Positions 54,931 to 63,780 are shown, numbered from the stretch's first letter. The stretch: 64,000 nucleotides of DNA from Sinorhizobium glycinis (GCF_001651865.1 NZ_LPUX01000053.1:434001-498000); one strand, 5' to 3'. Numbers and translations are program-made. The notes: generated by a model not told the origin, from the letters alone.

Positions 54931-56457
54931 TCACGCCGCCCGGCGCCACGCAAACGTTTTGCCGCCGTCGGCGGTTGAGATGAGCCCGATGCGGTAGAGC
55001 GAGGCCAGCACGCTCGTGACGGCGGGGCGGACCTTCTGGCCCTGCTTGAAGCGGGCGGCGATATCGGCGGCGTTGAGCGCCGCGCCGGCTTCGACGAGGG
55101 CGTTGAGGACGAAGGCCGTCTGCTCCGCGTCGCCCGAGGGAAAGGCTGGTTTCGCGCCAGGAATTGCTACTTCGGCGGCGCCGCCGAGATCGGCTTCCAG
55201 TTGTTTCGCCTTTTCCTTCTCCGAGCCGAAGCGTGGGATCTGGTATTCGGGCCTCAGCCAACGAACCAGGCCGCGCTTTTCCTCCTTCGCCCGCTCCGTG
55301 TTGAGCGCGACGAGGCGAGCGAGAACCTCCTCCTCCGGCAGGTCGACCGGCCAGCCATAGGCTTCAGCGACGGCGACATCGAGCCTTTCGTGCAACTCCT
55401 TCAGGATCAGCACCAGCCCGTCATCGAAGATGCGGCGCTCCTTGTCGTCGAGATCGTCCGGCCTGGCGCCCGCTTTCAGGCGCTCCAGCACATTGTAGAG
55501 GCCGGTCAGCGTCAGATGCGGATGCGCCTCGAGCACCCGCTTGCGATGGGCGTCGAGTTCCTCGGCGATGGCGCCGATCGCGACTTGCTGCTCGTCTGTG
55601 GCGGCGGGGAATGGGAAGGGGTCGAATGTGCGGGTCTTGGTGTAGACGGAGTCATTGCCCACACCTAGCCAGCCACCTGCCCGCTGCGCCCAAGCGACAT
55701 GCACCTGAGAACTCAGCGTTCCCAGGATAAAGGGATTGTCGGACGCTATAATCACTATCTTATCCACGCAAACAATGTCGATACTCAAGAACTGAAAGAC
55801 GCGATGTCTGGCAGTGTCCACCGTTGCTATATATTTTCGTATATCTTTGAGCGCCGGGCGCATTTCGCGCCGTGGTTCTCCAAACAACCACCAATAGTCC
55901 CGATATGACGCGCGATTGTTTTGGTCACGAATCGGCTTAACCGTGGTGAGGAGATGCTGGTATACGTTGGGAAATTGACTACGAACCTGATCTTGATCGA
56001 GGCCAAAAAGGTCGATTACCATTTCTCCGCGCGATCGGTGCGCGATATCGCGTCCATTGCGGTACGGTCGGATAAATTGCGCGAGTCCTTCGACACGACC
56101 GAGGCCTAAATGTTCTGCCAACTGCGGAGATACAATAAATCCATCGCCGTGAAGCTTTACGCCGTCGTGGCCAATGCCCGTATTTGCAACCAATTCTGAT
56201 ACAGTTGTTAAGTCCACGCCAACCGTCAAATCCGAATTGATCCTACCGCGCGTTTCGTCAAAAAGGGTCACGGGACTGTCGGTATCTACCCCCTCCTCCG
56301 CCGTCACTTCCATCAACAGCCCGTCATGCTTGCCGGCCTCCGCGACCGTCATGGCGATGCGCACGGCGGCGCTGTCCCTCGTCACCTTCGTCCAGGGGTG
56401 GTCGGGGATCGCCATCACCAGAGACAGCGGCTTCTTGGCGTTGAGATAGGGCTCCAT
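54931..56457 (-). pseudogene. C-terminal remnant of an MmeI-like restriction-modification enzyme
   Basis: About 508 codons from an ATG at 56457 that overlaps the stop of the upstream fragment (TGATG). The translation matches the part after the methyltransferase core in MmeI-like (type IIL) and related class I adenine methyltransferase proteins: DHPWTKVTRDSAAVRI, GRDIAHRSRGEMVIDLFG, NRASYRDYWWLFGEPR, GGWLGVGNDSVYTKTRTFDPFPFP, then a C-terminal helical domain. The SAM-binding and NPPY-type catalytic segments expected before it are missing. The recognition-domain DNA (about 55690-56290) is much AT-richer than either flank. Without its catalytic core it cannot be an active methyltransferase. Confidence 0.75.
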
Positions 56458-56915
56458 CACGCGGCGCTTACGAATGGCGGCGGCTCGTGCGAAGCCGGCA
56501 GCAGGCGAACGTAGTTCTCCGCCTGCTGGCGGGCATTCATCATCAGCACGTCCCAGGCGCGGCTCGCACCGCGCCGGCCGCGGGGTGCCGTTGCGATGCC
56601 GGGCAACGTCGGTGCGTCGGCGGGCTCCGCCAGCTTCTTCTCGCCGGCAAGGCGGCTCTGCTTCGCCTCGAGGATAAAACAGTCGCGCTTGTAGAGGTCG
56701 ATGCGCTTCAAGGAGGCGAGGCCGTCCCTGCCCGCTTCCTTGACCACTCGCTCGAAGACGTAATCGTTGGTTTCGGTGGTGGCGCCGGCCGGCTCGGCAT
56801 GCGGCAGGTCGAGGACGTCGCAAAGCTCCGTCAGGAACAGCGCGTAGTTGGCGCGCTCCTGGCCGCCCTCGAGGTTCTGCCAGCGCGCGATGAAGTCCTC
56901 AACCGAAAGTTTCAA
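56457..56915 (-). pseudogene. N-terminal remnant of the same restriction-modification gene
   Basis: 152 codons starting MKLSVEDFIARWQNLEGGQE, the typical beginning of MmeI-like restriction-modification proteins. A PD-ExK-like nuclease core is visible as RIDLYKRDCFILEAKQS. The frame is normal through QQAENYVRLLPASHEPPPF, after which intact relatives continue with the methyltransferase domain; here it reads VSAA and stops. The continuation lies in another frame after a missing segment of roughly 450-500 codons (inferred from relatives). Best read as an internal deletion of one gene. Confidence 0.75.
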
Positions 56916-57239
56916 AGGTGACGATTCCCTCTCTTTCCCTCCTTTTTAGCGGGCCTCGGTCGGCTTGCAATAGCCTCGGTTGCGAAGTTCTCGTGGGCAG
57001 ACGCTGCCCCTCATCCGCCTGCCGGCACCTTCTCCCCGCACGCGGGGAGAAGGGATATGCCGCGCCGGCGCTGGTCCCCTCTCCCCGTTTTTACGGGGAG
57101 AGGGCTAGTCCTCGGGTTAAACCCGAGGAGAGGGGCAAACCCCTTCACGTCCTGGCATCCGATTTCCGATCTGGGATTTCGATCCTGCCGACGCACTGTT
57201 ATCCTCATCGCGAGCACGACGAATCAGGGAGGTCTCGTC
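56916..57239. other. Intergenic region with a CTCTCCCC-type repeat
   Basis: About 320 bases upstream of the phosphatase gene. Most of it is the third CTCTCCCC-type repeat (57007-57136). The last 100 bases before 57240 should carry the phosphatase promoter. Confidence 0.7.
57007..57136. repeat. CTCTCCCC-type palindromic repeat, copy 3
   Basis: Starts CCCCTCATCCGCCTGCCGGC, the same start as the copy at 50937, with hairpins TTCTCCCCGC/GCGGGGAGAA and CCTCTCCCCG/CGGGGAGAGG. The end differs: CCTCGGGTTAAACCCGAGG, a third perfect hairpin, precedes the closing AGAGGGGC. Confidence 0.8.
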
Positions 57240-57791
57240 ATGGCGCTTGCGGCCCAGGCCACGGAAGGCGAACTCTACCGGCCCGTTCTCGGCACCAATG
57301 CGGCCCATCCGAGCGGCTGGCCGGTGCGCCTGATCGTGAGCTCGCAGACCGAGGCGCGGCACAATCGCGCGCACTGGGCGCCGACGCATCTCGTCTCGAT
57401 CCGTGCGCCTGCAACCCGCCTGCTTTCGATGATCGAACTGCCGCCGGAGCGGCATCTGGAGCTCTATTTCGGCGACGCAACAGACCCGGATGCGCCGGAT
57501 GCGGCGCGCGCCCAGGCGGTCGAGGCAACTTTCGCCTTCATCGACGGGCTGCCGCGGGACGCGCAGCTGCTGGTCCATTGTCTCAGGGGCATCGGCCGCT
57601 CGACCGCGCTGACGCTCGGCATCCTGGCGCGCTACATGGAACCGGAAGAGGCGGCGGCCGCCCTGCACGCGCTGCGGCCCGAGGCCAAGCCCAACCGCCA
57701 CGTGGTCGGCCTTTGCGACGCGGCGCTCGGGCTCAAGGGCAAGCTTGCCAAACAGGCGCTCAGGTTTCCGACAAAGAGCTGGAAAGGCTGA
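57240..57791 (+). CDS. Dual-specificity/tyrosine phosphatase-like protein
   Basis: 183 residues with a cysteine-phosphatase active-site loop HCLRGIGRST (Cys-x5-Arg). An upstream Asp that could be the general acid is in the FGDATDPDAPD loop. GGGAGG lies seven bases before ATG 57240. Proteins of this kind are common in rhizobia as putative tyrosine phosphatases; target unknown. No signal peptide. Confidence 0.85.
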   Translation: MALAAQATEGELYRPVLGTNAAHPSGWPVRLIVSSQTEARHNRAHWAPTHLVSIRAPATRLLSMIELPPERHLELYFGDATDPDAPDAARAQAVEATFAFIDGLPRDAQLLVHCLRGIGRSTALTLGILARYMEPEEAAAALHALRPEAKPNRHVVGLCDAALGLKGKLAKQALRFPTKSWKG

Positions 57792-57949
57792 GCAATCACG
57801 GCGAGGGCAAGACGCATTGTGCGGCGCACAAAAATTTGACATGATCCCCTAAAAACAAATGGAGAAGCGGCGCGTTCTTCGTCGCAAGAGCCTTCGCTGC
57901 TGCAACCAATCGGGAGCGCCGCAGACGATGGTAAAGACGGGAGAGTTCA

Positions 57950-58612
57950 ATGTCTCATGCGGCCTATGTCTTCGATGCCTATGGCACGCTTTTCGACGTC
58001 CATGCGGCTGTGCGGCGCCATGCCGAGGCAATGGGACCGGATGGCCAGGCTTTCTCCGAGCTCTGGCGCGCCAAGCAGCTCGAATATTCCTGGGTGCGTT
58101 CGCTGATGGGCGCCTATGCCGATTTCTGGCAACTGACAGAGCAATCGCTCGACTACGCCTTCGCCCGCTTTCCCTCCGCCGATCCGAAACTCAAGAAGCA
58201 ACTGCTCGACGCCTATTGGGCCCTTGATTGCTATCCGGAGGTCCCGGCCGTGCTCAAGGGGCTGAAGGAGCGCGGCGCCCGCATCGCCATTCTCTCGAAC
58301 GGCTCGCCGGCCATGCTGGCGTCGGCCGTCAAGAATGCCGCCCTCGACATCATCATCGACGACGTCTTCTCGGTCGATACGGTCAGGGCCTTCAAGACGG
58401 CACCGGCCGTCTACGACCTGGTGACGACGCAATACCGGCTGTATCCGCACGCGGTTTCGTTCCAGTCGTCGAACCGCTTCGACATTGCCGGCGCCACCAA
58501 ATTCGGTTTCCGCACGGTCTGGATCAACCGCGCCGACATGCCTGACGAATACAGGGATTATGGCCCGTCACTCATCCTGCCCTCGCTGGAAAGCCTGCAA
58601 TTCGGTATATGA
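57950..58612 (+). CDS. HAD-family haloacid dehalogenase, type II
   Basis: 220-residue L-2-haloacid dehalogenase-like HAD enzyme. The nucleophile is Asp9 in VFDAYGTLFDVH. Other motifs are SNGSPAMLASAVKNA (motif II), Lys in RAFKTAPAVYD and SSNRFDIAGATKFGFRTVWINR (motifs III/IV). This matches type II (S)-2-haloacid dehalogenases. The tam gene starts 12 bases after its stop, so the two are co-transcribed. Confidence 0.92.
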   Translation: MSHAAYVFDAYGTLFDVHAAVRRHAEAMGPDGQAFSELWRAKQLEYSWVRSLMGAYADFWQLTEQSLDYAFARFPSADPKLKKQLLDAYWALDCYPEVPAVLKGLKERGARIAILSNGSPAMLASAVKNAALDIIIDDVFSVDTVRAFKTAPAVYDLVTTQYRLYPHAVSFQSSNRFDIAGATKFGFRTVWINRADMPDEYRDYGPSLILPSLESLQFGI

Positions 58613-58624
58613 CGGAGCGGCACG

Positions 58625-59398
58625 ATGGCCTGGTCGGCAGCGCAATATGTGAAGTTCGAGGACGAGCGGACGCGGCCGGCGCGCGACCTCCTGGCGCAGG
58701 TCCCCGACCTCCCCGCCGGCCCCGCCTTCGACCTCGGCTGCGGACCGGGCAACTCGACGCAGCTCATCCTCGAACGCTTTCCCAACAACCCGCTCGTGGG
58801 CATCGACAGCGACGAGGACATGCTGGAAGCTGCCCGCAAGCGGCTGCTCGGCCTGCGCTTCGAGAGGGCCGATCTTGCGGGCTGGACGCCTCCCCAAGGG
58901 GCTGCGCTTTTCTTCGCCAACGCCGTCTTTCAGTGGCTGCCGAAACATGCCGATGTCTTCGAGCGGCTCCTCGATGCGCTGGCGCCGGGCGGAACGCTCG
59001 CCGTGCAGATGCCCGACAACCTCGACGAGCCGTCGCATCTCCTGATGCAGGAAACGGCCGAAGAGCGGACTTTCGCCACGGATTTCGGCGGCCGGACGAT
59101 CCGTCGCACGCCCCTCCCCTCGCCGAGAACCTATGTCGAAAAACTGGCGCCGAAGGCGGCGCGCGTCGATGTCTGGCACACGGTCTACTACCACCCGCTC
59201 GCCAGCGCGAATGCCATCGTCGAGTGGGTGAAGGGCACGGGCCTGCGGCCTTACCTCGATGCTCTGCCCGCAGCCCGGCGCAAGGATTATCTCGCCGCCT
59301 ATGCCGAGAAAGTCCGCAGGGCCTATCCGGCCATGGCCGACGGGCGGGTGCTGCTGCGCTTTCCCCGTCTGTTCATCGTCGCCGTCAAGGCGCCCTGA
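58625..59398 (+). CDS. tam: Trans-aconitate 2-methyltransferase
   Basis: 257-residue class I SAM methyltransferase. Motif I is [11 protein letters not shown], the acidic end of strand 2 is [10 protein letters not shown], and [13 protein letters not shown] and [16 protein letters not shown] are typical of Tam. It methylates trans-aconitate, an inhibitor of aconitase that forms spontaneously from cis-aconitate. It lies 12 bases downstream of the HAD gene and shares its transcript. Confidence 0.92.
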   Translation: MAWSAAQYVKFEDERTRPARDLLAQVPDLPAGPAFDLGCGPGNSTQLILERFPNNPLVGIDSDEDMLEAARKRLLGLRFERADLAGWTPPQGAALFFANAVFQWLPKHADVFERLLDALAPGGTLAVQMPDNLDEPSHLLMQETAEERTFATDFGGRTIRRTPLPSPRTYVEKLAPKAARVDVWHTVYYHPLASANAIVEWVKGTGLRPYLDALPAARRKDYLAAYAEKVRRAYPAMADGRVLLRFPRLFIVAVKAP

Positions 59399-59505
59399 AC
59401 TGACGACGAGCGGTCTTCCAGCTCCCTTGAAACCTCGATCGGCCGCGACAAGTACAGGAGGATGTCTCTTCATTTCACTGCCGCGACCCTGATCAAGGAG
59501 CCCCC

Positions 59506-60336
59506 ATGCATGCAGTCAATTCCAATGGCGCCAACATCCCCGCCCTCGGCTTCGGCACTTTCCGCATGTCGGGAGCCGAGGTGCTTCGGATCCTGCCGGA
59601 AGCGCTGAAGATCGGATTCCGCCATGTGGACACCGCACAGGCCTATGGCAACGAGGCGGAGGTCGGGGAGGTTATCCACCATTCCGGAATTCCGCGCGCC
59701 GACATCTTCCTGACGACGAAGGTCTGGGTCGACAGATATCGCCATGACGACCTCATCGCCTCCGTCGACGAGAGCCTCAGAAAGCTGAAGACGGATCACG
59801 TCGATCTGCTGCTCCTGCACTGGCCGGGCGGCAGTGACGTACCTATGGCCGAGCGCATCGGCGCGCTGAACGAGGTCCGGAAGGCGGGCAAGGTGCGCCA
59901 TATCGGCGTCAGCAATTTCAACACGGCGCAGATGGAGGAGGCGGTAAGTCTCAGCGATGCGCCGATTGCGACCAACCAGGTCGAATACCACCCTTATCTC
60001 GACCAGACGAAGGTGCTGCAGGCTGCCCGAGGGCACGGCATGTCGCTCACCGCCTATTACGCCATGGCCAACGGCAAGGTGCCTTCCGAGCAACTGCTGA
60101 ACGACATCGGCGCCCGCCACGGCAAGACCGCCGCGCAAGTGACGCTCAGATGGCTCGTGCAGCAGCAGGATGTGATCACGCTATCGAAAACCGCCACCGA
60201 GGCGCGGCTCAAGGAGAACTTCGCGATCTTCGATTTCGCGCTGACCCGGGAGGAAATGGCGGCGATCCGCGGGCTTGCCCGCCCGGACGGGCGGATCGTC
60301 AACCCGGGAGGTCTGGCGCCTGAGTGGGACGCTTGA
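59506..60336 (+). CDS. Aldo/keto reductase
   Basis: 276-residue NADPH-dependent TIM-barrel oxidoreductase. The catalytic tetrad is visible as Asp and Tyr in HVDTAQAYGNE, Lys in FLTTKVWV and His in LLLHWPG. The cofactor-binding segment TLSKTATEARLKENFAIFDF is in place near the C-terminus. Resembles 2,5-diketo-gluconate reductase and related AKR5 enzymes; substrate not defined. The 107-base gap after tam suggests its own promoter. Confidence 0.92.
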   Translation: MHAVNSNGANIPALGFGTFRMSGAEVLRILPEALKIGFRHVDTAQAYGNEAEVGEVIHHSGIPRADIFLTTKVWVDRYRHDDLIASVDESLRKLKTDHVDLLLLHWPGGSDVPMAERIGALNEVRKAGKVRHIGVSNFNTAQMEEAVSLSDAPIATNQVEYHPYLDQTKVLQAARGHGMSLTAYYAMANGKVPSEQLLNDIGARHGKTAAQVTLRWLVQQQDVITLSKTATEARLKENFAIFDFALTREEMAAIRGLARPDGRIVNPGGLAPEWDA

Positions 60337-60349
60337 GGGAGCGGCGATT

Positions 60350-60526
60350 GATACCCCCTCTGGCCTGCCGGCCATCTCCCCCACAAGGGGGGAGAATCGA
60401 TTTGGCACGCCTTTCACCCCATCAGATGCGTTCTGTTTGCTGAGCCCTTTCGATCGGAGCAATTGGTCAGCCGCACATATTCTCCCCCCTTGTGGGGGAG
60501 ATGGCCGGCAGGCCAGAGGGGGTTTT
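60350..60526. repeat. Large inverted repeat CCCTCTGGCCTGCCGGCC
   Basis: The ends CCCCCTCTGGCCTGCCGGCC (60354) and GGCCGGCAGGCCAGAGGGGG (60501) are perfect inverted copies, continuing inward with ATCTCCCCCACAAGGGGGGAGAAT-like hairpins. About 175 bases in total between convergent genes. Same design as the repeat at 54733 but a different sequence. Confidence 0.85.
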
Positions 60527-60540
60527 TTGCACGCGAAGGA

Positions 60541-60933
60541 TCAGACGAACTGGCTGAGACCCGGAACCGAGGCGACCACCTCGTCAACGACCTCGTCACC
60601 GGCCTTTTCCTTGGCGTAGGCGATGGTTTCACGGGCGAGCCCGGTGATCTCGCCCATGCCGAGCCCCTGGCTCATCAGTTGCTGGCCGAGCGCCATGACC
60701 CCACCGCCACCGATCGCCGTCAGCAGCCCGCCGAGCAGGCCGCCGCCATTGCCGCCCTCGCCGTTGTACTGAGCGACCAGTTCAGCCGCGCCGGGAATCG
60801 ACTCGATCATCTGGGCGACCGGCCCCTCGGCCGCTTCGCGCTGGAGGAAACCGAGGATCATGCCCACCGCCTTCTCCGCCGTCGCGGTCTCGATACCGAC
60901 ATTCTCCGCCACGCGCGTGACCAGTTCACTCAT
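60541..60933 (-). CDS. DUF2267-like small protein
   Basis: 130 residues. An N-terminal helical part (MSELVTRVAENVGIETATAEKAVGMILGFL, in pieces) resembles DUF2267 or DUF937-type domains. A Gly-rich middle follows (NGEGGNGGGLLGGLLTAIGGGGVM), then a C-terminal helix ending VVASVPGLSQFV. No signal peptide. Rhizobial proteins of this kind are uncharacterised. It is divergent from the HerA-like ATPase gene. Confidence 0.78.
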   Translation of the reverse strand: MSELVTRVAENVGIETATAEKAVGMILGFLQREAAEGPVAQMIESIPGAAELVAQYNGEGGNGGGLLGGLLTAIGGGGVMALGQQLMSQGLGMGEITGLARETIAYAKEKAGDEVVDEVVASVPGLSQFV

Positions 60934-61200
60934 GGGAATCTCCTCGTAGTTTTTGACGTGAACGTCAAGGTAAGTTATCGCTTCCGAAATGACAATAGCA
61001 CCGCAACACCAATACGTCCTGCGTCACCGTAGCCGATGCTCAGGCGCTGGAGGGAGCCCTGCCTCCCCTACAACCCGTGTTGCCGGGTCGCAATGCGCGG
61101 CCTATAACAGAACCGAACAATATTTCGATGACGGAAGTTGTAAGACGTCCGGCAAATGCCCGGTTCCATTGACAAAATCGATTCGACGGAGAGGAATGCC

Positions 61201-62754
61201 ATGCTGCAGGAAGGCAAGCTCTATATCGGTACCAGCCGCAAGCCGGACGATTCGATCAACAAGCCGGAATATCTGGAACTGAAGTTCGGCAACCGCCATG
61301 GTCTGGTCACCGGCGCCACCGGCACGGGGAAGACCGTGACGCTGCAGATCCTTGCCGAGGGCTTCTCGAATGCCGGCGTGCCGGTCTTCTGCGCCGACGT
61401 GAAGGGCGATCTTTCCGGCATCGGCGCGATCGGCGAGGCCAAGGACTTCCTCGTCAAGCGCGCCGAGCAGATCGGCCTTTCGCCCTATGATTTCCAGGAA
61501 TTCCCGGTGATCTTCTGGGATCTCTACGGCGAAAAGGGCCACCGGGTCCGCACGACGCTCTCGGAGATGGGGCCGCTTCTCCTGTCGCGGCTGATGAACG
61601 CCAGCGACGCCCAGGAGGGCGTCCTGAACATCGCCTTCAAGATCGCCGACGAAGGCGGCCTGCCGCTCCTCGACCTCAAGGACCTGCAGGCGCTGCTGAA
61701 CTACATGGGCGAGAATGCGAGCGAACTCTCCAACCAGTTCGGCTTCATCTCCAAGTCGTCCGTCGGCTCGATCCAGCGCGAGTTGCTGATCCTCGAGCAG
61801 CAGGGTGCCGAACATTTCTTCGGCGAGCCGGCGCTGAAGATCACCGACATCATGCGCACGACCAATGACGGGCGCGGCGCAATCTCGGTGCTCGCGGCCG
61901 ACAAGCTGATGATGAACCCGCGGCTCTATGCGACCTTCCTGCTCTGGCTCCTGTCGGAACTCTTCGAGGAACTGCCGGAGGTCGGCGATCCGGACAAGCC
62001 GAAACTGGTGTTCTTCTTCGACGAGGCGCATCTCCTCTTCAACGATGCACCCAAGGTGCTCGTCGAGCGCGTCGAACAGGTGGTGCGGCTGATCCGCTCC
62101 AAGGGCGTCGGCGTCTATTTCGTCACCCAGAATCCGCTCGACGTGCCGGAGACCGTGCTCGCCCAGCTCGGCAACCGCGTCCAGCATGCGCTGCGGGCCT
62201 ATTCGCCGCGCGAGCAGAAGGCGGTGAGGACGGCGGCCGAGACGTTCCGCCCCAATCCGGATTTCGACTGCGCCGAGGTGATCACCAATCTCGGCACCGG
62301 CGAGGCGCTGGTGTCGACGCTCGAGGGCAAGGGTTCGCCCTCGATGGTCGAGCGGACCCTGATCCGGCCGCCCGCCTCGCGGCTCGGGCCGCTGACGGAC
62401 GCCGAGCGGCAGAATGTGATGAATGTCAGCCCCGTACGCGGTCTCTACGACGAGGACTTCGATCGGGAATCGGCCTACGAGATGCTGGTCAAGCGGGCCG
62501 AAAAGGCGGCCGAGGCCGCCGAACAGGCCGAAGCGCAGGCTGCCGAAGAACAGACCGGCCGCAGCCGCTGGACCCTCCCGGGCTTCGGGGACGACGCAGA
62601 AGAGGACGCCCGAGGCCGACAGGCCCGGCCGCGTTCATCCGGCTATCAGCGCGAAACGATCATGGAGGCGGCGATGAAATCGGTCGCCCGCACGGTCGCG
62701 ACCCAGGTTGGACGGGCACTGGTCCGCGGTATTCTCGGCAGCCTGAAGCGATAG
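61201..62754 (+). CDS. HerA-like ATPase (DUF853, YjgR family)
   Basis: 517-residue P-loop ATPase of the DUF853/YjgR family. Walker A is GATGTGKT (38-45), Walker B is LVFFFDEAHLLF, and VGVYFVTQNPLDVPETVLAQLGNRVQHALRAY (in pieces) carries the sensor and arginine-finger-like region. Related to HerA/FtsK hexameric translocases, but the exact role is unknown. The C-terminal about 90 residues are a Glu/Ala coiled coil and a basic tail ending in a short hydrophobic helix. ATG 61201 has GGAGAGGA upstream. Confidence 0.9.
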   Translation: MLQEGKLYIGTSRKPDDSINKPEYLELKFGNRHGLVTGATGTGKTVTLQILAEGFSNAGVPVFCADVKGDLSGIGAIGEAKDFLVKRAEQIGLSPYDFQEFPVIFWDLYGEKGHRVRTTLSEMGPLLLSRLMNASDAQEGVLNIAFKIADEGGLPLLDLKDLQALLNYMGENASELSNQFGFISKSSVGSIQRELLILEQQGAEHFFGEPALKITDIMRTTNDGRGAISVLAADKLMMNPRLYATFLLWLLSELFEELPEVGDPDKPKLVFFFDEAHLLFNDAPKVLVERVEQVVRLIRSKGVGVYFVTQNPLDVPETVLAQLGNRVQHALRAYSPREQKAVRTAAETFRPNPDFDCAEVITNLGTGEALVSTLEGKGSPSMVERTLIRPPASRLGPLTDAERQNVMNVSPVRGLYDEDFDRESAYEMLVKRAEKAAEAAEQAEAQAAEEQTGRSRWTLPGFGDDAEEDARGRQARPRSSGYQRETIMEAAMKSVARTVATQVGRALVRGILGSLKR

Positions 62755-62856
62755 GCTAGGCTCGGGCTTGCGCTCGCGCCTCTCTCCTGCTTACGGAGGT
62801 GCAGCGATCCGTCATCGGCAAAGTTGCCGCCAGGTATCGCCCGGAAAGGACCGACA

Positions 62857-63068
62857 ATGGACGTCAAGGATTCGAACGGCGCCATCCTGAAGGATGGCGA
62901 CAATGTCACTCTGGTCAAGGACCTGAAGGTGAAGGGAACCTCGACCACGCTGAAGCGCGGTACGCTGGTGAAAGGCATCCGCCTGACGGACAATCCGGAT
63001 GAGGTCGAGTGCCGTGTCGAAAAGGTCAGGGGCTGGTGCTGCGCACCGAATTTCTCAAGAAGGCCTGA
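62857..63068 (+). pseudogene. PhnA/YjdM-domain protein with a one-base frameshift
   Basis: From ATG 62857 the protein reads as a PhnA domain (MDVKDSNGAILKDGDNV, LKVKGTSTTLKRGTLVKGI, VECRVEKV), about 56 residues. Then the frame changes: as written it runs on to 63108 with WCCAPNFSRRP. One base over from about 63029 it reads GLVLRTEFLKKA and stops at 63068, the usual end of the family. A single base is therefore missing near 63028-63032 (AGGGG where AAGGGG or similar is expected). Either a true mutation or a sequencing/assembly error in a short G-run. PhnA-domain proteins have no clear activity despite the name. Confidence 0.8.
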
Positions 63069-63075
63069 TGGCGCC

Positions 63076-63178
63076 CTACAGCGCGGTGCGTCTTTTCAGA
63101 CGCACTAAGGACGCTGTAGCACTTTGAATCGCTGCATGTTTTTTTCTTAAAATGGCTACGATTTAAGGAAACATGCAG
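63076..63178 (+). repeat. RIME-like intergenic palindromic element, copy 4
   Basis: The cleanest copy. CTACAGCG at 63076 pairs with CGCTGTAG around a GTGCGTCTTTTCAGACGCAC hairpin, then GCACTTTGAATCGCTGC and a second hairpin GCATGTTT...AAACATGC. It begins eight bases after the restored PhnA stop codon. Confidence 0.75.
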
Positions 63179-63254
63179 TGGATCCAGTAGTGGGTGAAAA
63201 GGGCGGCTGAAGCCCGCAGCTGCGGGCTTCAGCAACAAGAAGCACGATATACTC

Positions 63255-63677
63255 TCAGGCCACAGAAAGTTTCACGTCGACATTGCCACGGGTCGCATGG
63301 CTGTAGGGGCAAACGATATGCGCCTTCTGGACGAGGTCTTCGAGCACGGCCTTGTCGACGCCGGGCGAAGAGATTTCAAGCGCCGCATCGATGTAGAAAC
63401 CCGTGCCGTCGTCACGCGGACCGATGCCGACCGCGCCTGTCACTTTGGTGTCTTCCGCAAGCTTTACCTTCTCTTTGCCGGCGACGAACTTCAGCGCGCC
63501 GAGGAAGCAGGCGGAATAGCCGGCGGCAAAAAGCTGCTCCGGATTGGTGCCGCGTGCCCCATCCCCGCCAAGTTCCTTCGGCAGGGTGAGGGTCACGTCG
63601 AGAACGCCGTCGGCGCTTTTGGCCTGGCCGGCGCGGCCTCCGGTGGCGGATGCGGTGGTGCGATAGAGAATGGGCAT
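63255..63677 (-). CDS. ohr: Organic hydroperoxide resistance protein
   Basis: 140-residue Ohr of the OsmC/Ohr family, a thiol peroxidase that reduces organic hydroperoxides with lipoylated proteins as donors. The two catalytic cysteines are Cys57 ([10 protein letters not shown]) and Cys123 ([11 protein letters not shown]), and Arg18-region and Glu in NPEQLFAAG are conserved. AAGGAG lies seven bases before ATG 63677. Divergent from ohrR, which should repress it. Confidence 0.95.
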   Translation of the reverse strand: MPILYRTTASATGGRAGQAKSADGVLDVTLTLPKELGGDGARGTNPEQLFAAGYSACFLGALKFVAGKEKVKLAEDTKVTGAVGIGPRDDGTGFYIDAALEISSPGVDKAVLEDLVQKAHIVCPYSHATRGNVDVKLSVA

Positions 63678-63728
63678 GGCAGTTCTCCTTCCTGGTTTGG
63701 TTGTCGATGGACGTTGAATAGCTCAAAA

Positions 63729-63780
63729 TTAAATTGCGCGCAAATTAATTTTGCAAATTGCATTCACCTCATGAATTTGC
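63729..63780. promoter_or_regulatory. Candidate OhrR operators in the ohr-ohrR gap
   Basis: TTAAATTGCGCGCAAATTAA (63729-63748) is a 20-base palindrome with one mismatch per arm. GCAAATT (63753-63759) and AATTTGC (63774-63780) form a second, wider dyad. AT-rich palindromes of this kind are the known target of OhrR repressors, and this is the 115-base gap shared by ohr and ohrR. Confidence 0.6.

Noticed and set aside
56458-56823. Upstream extension of the C-terminal restriction-enzyme remnant
   Set aside because: These codons are an out-of-frame reading of the N-terminal remnant; the homologous part begins at about 56457.
50937-57136. CTCTCCCC repeats as a CRISPR array
   Set aside because: The copies are palindromic, far apart, in both orientations and without regular spacers.
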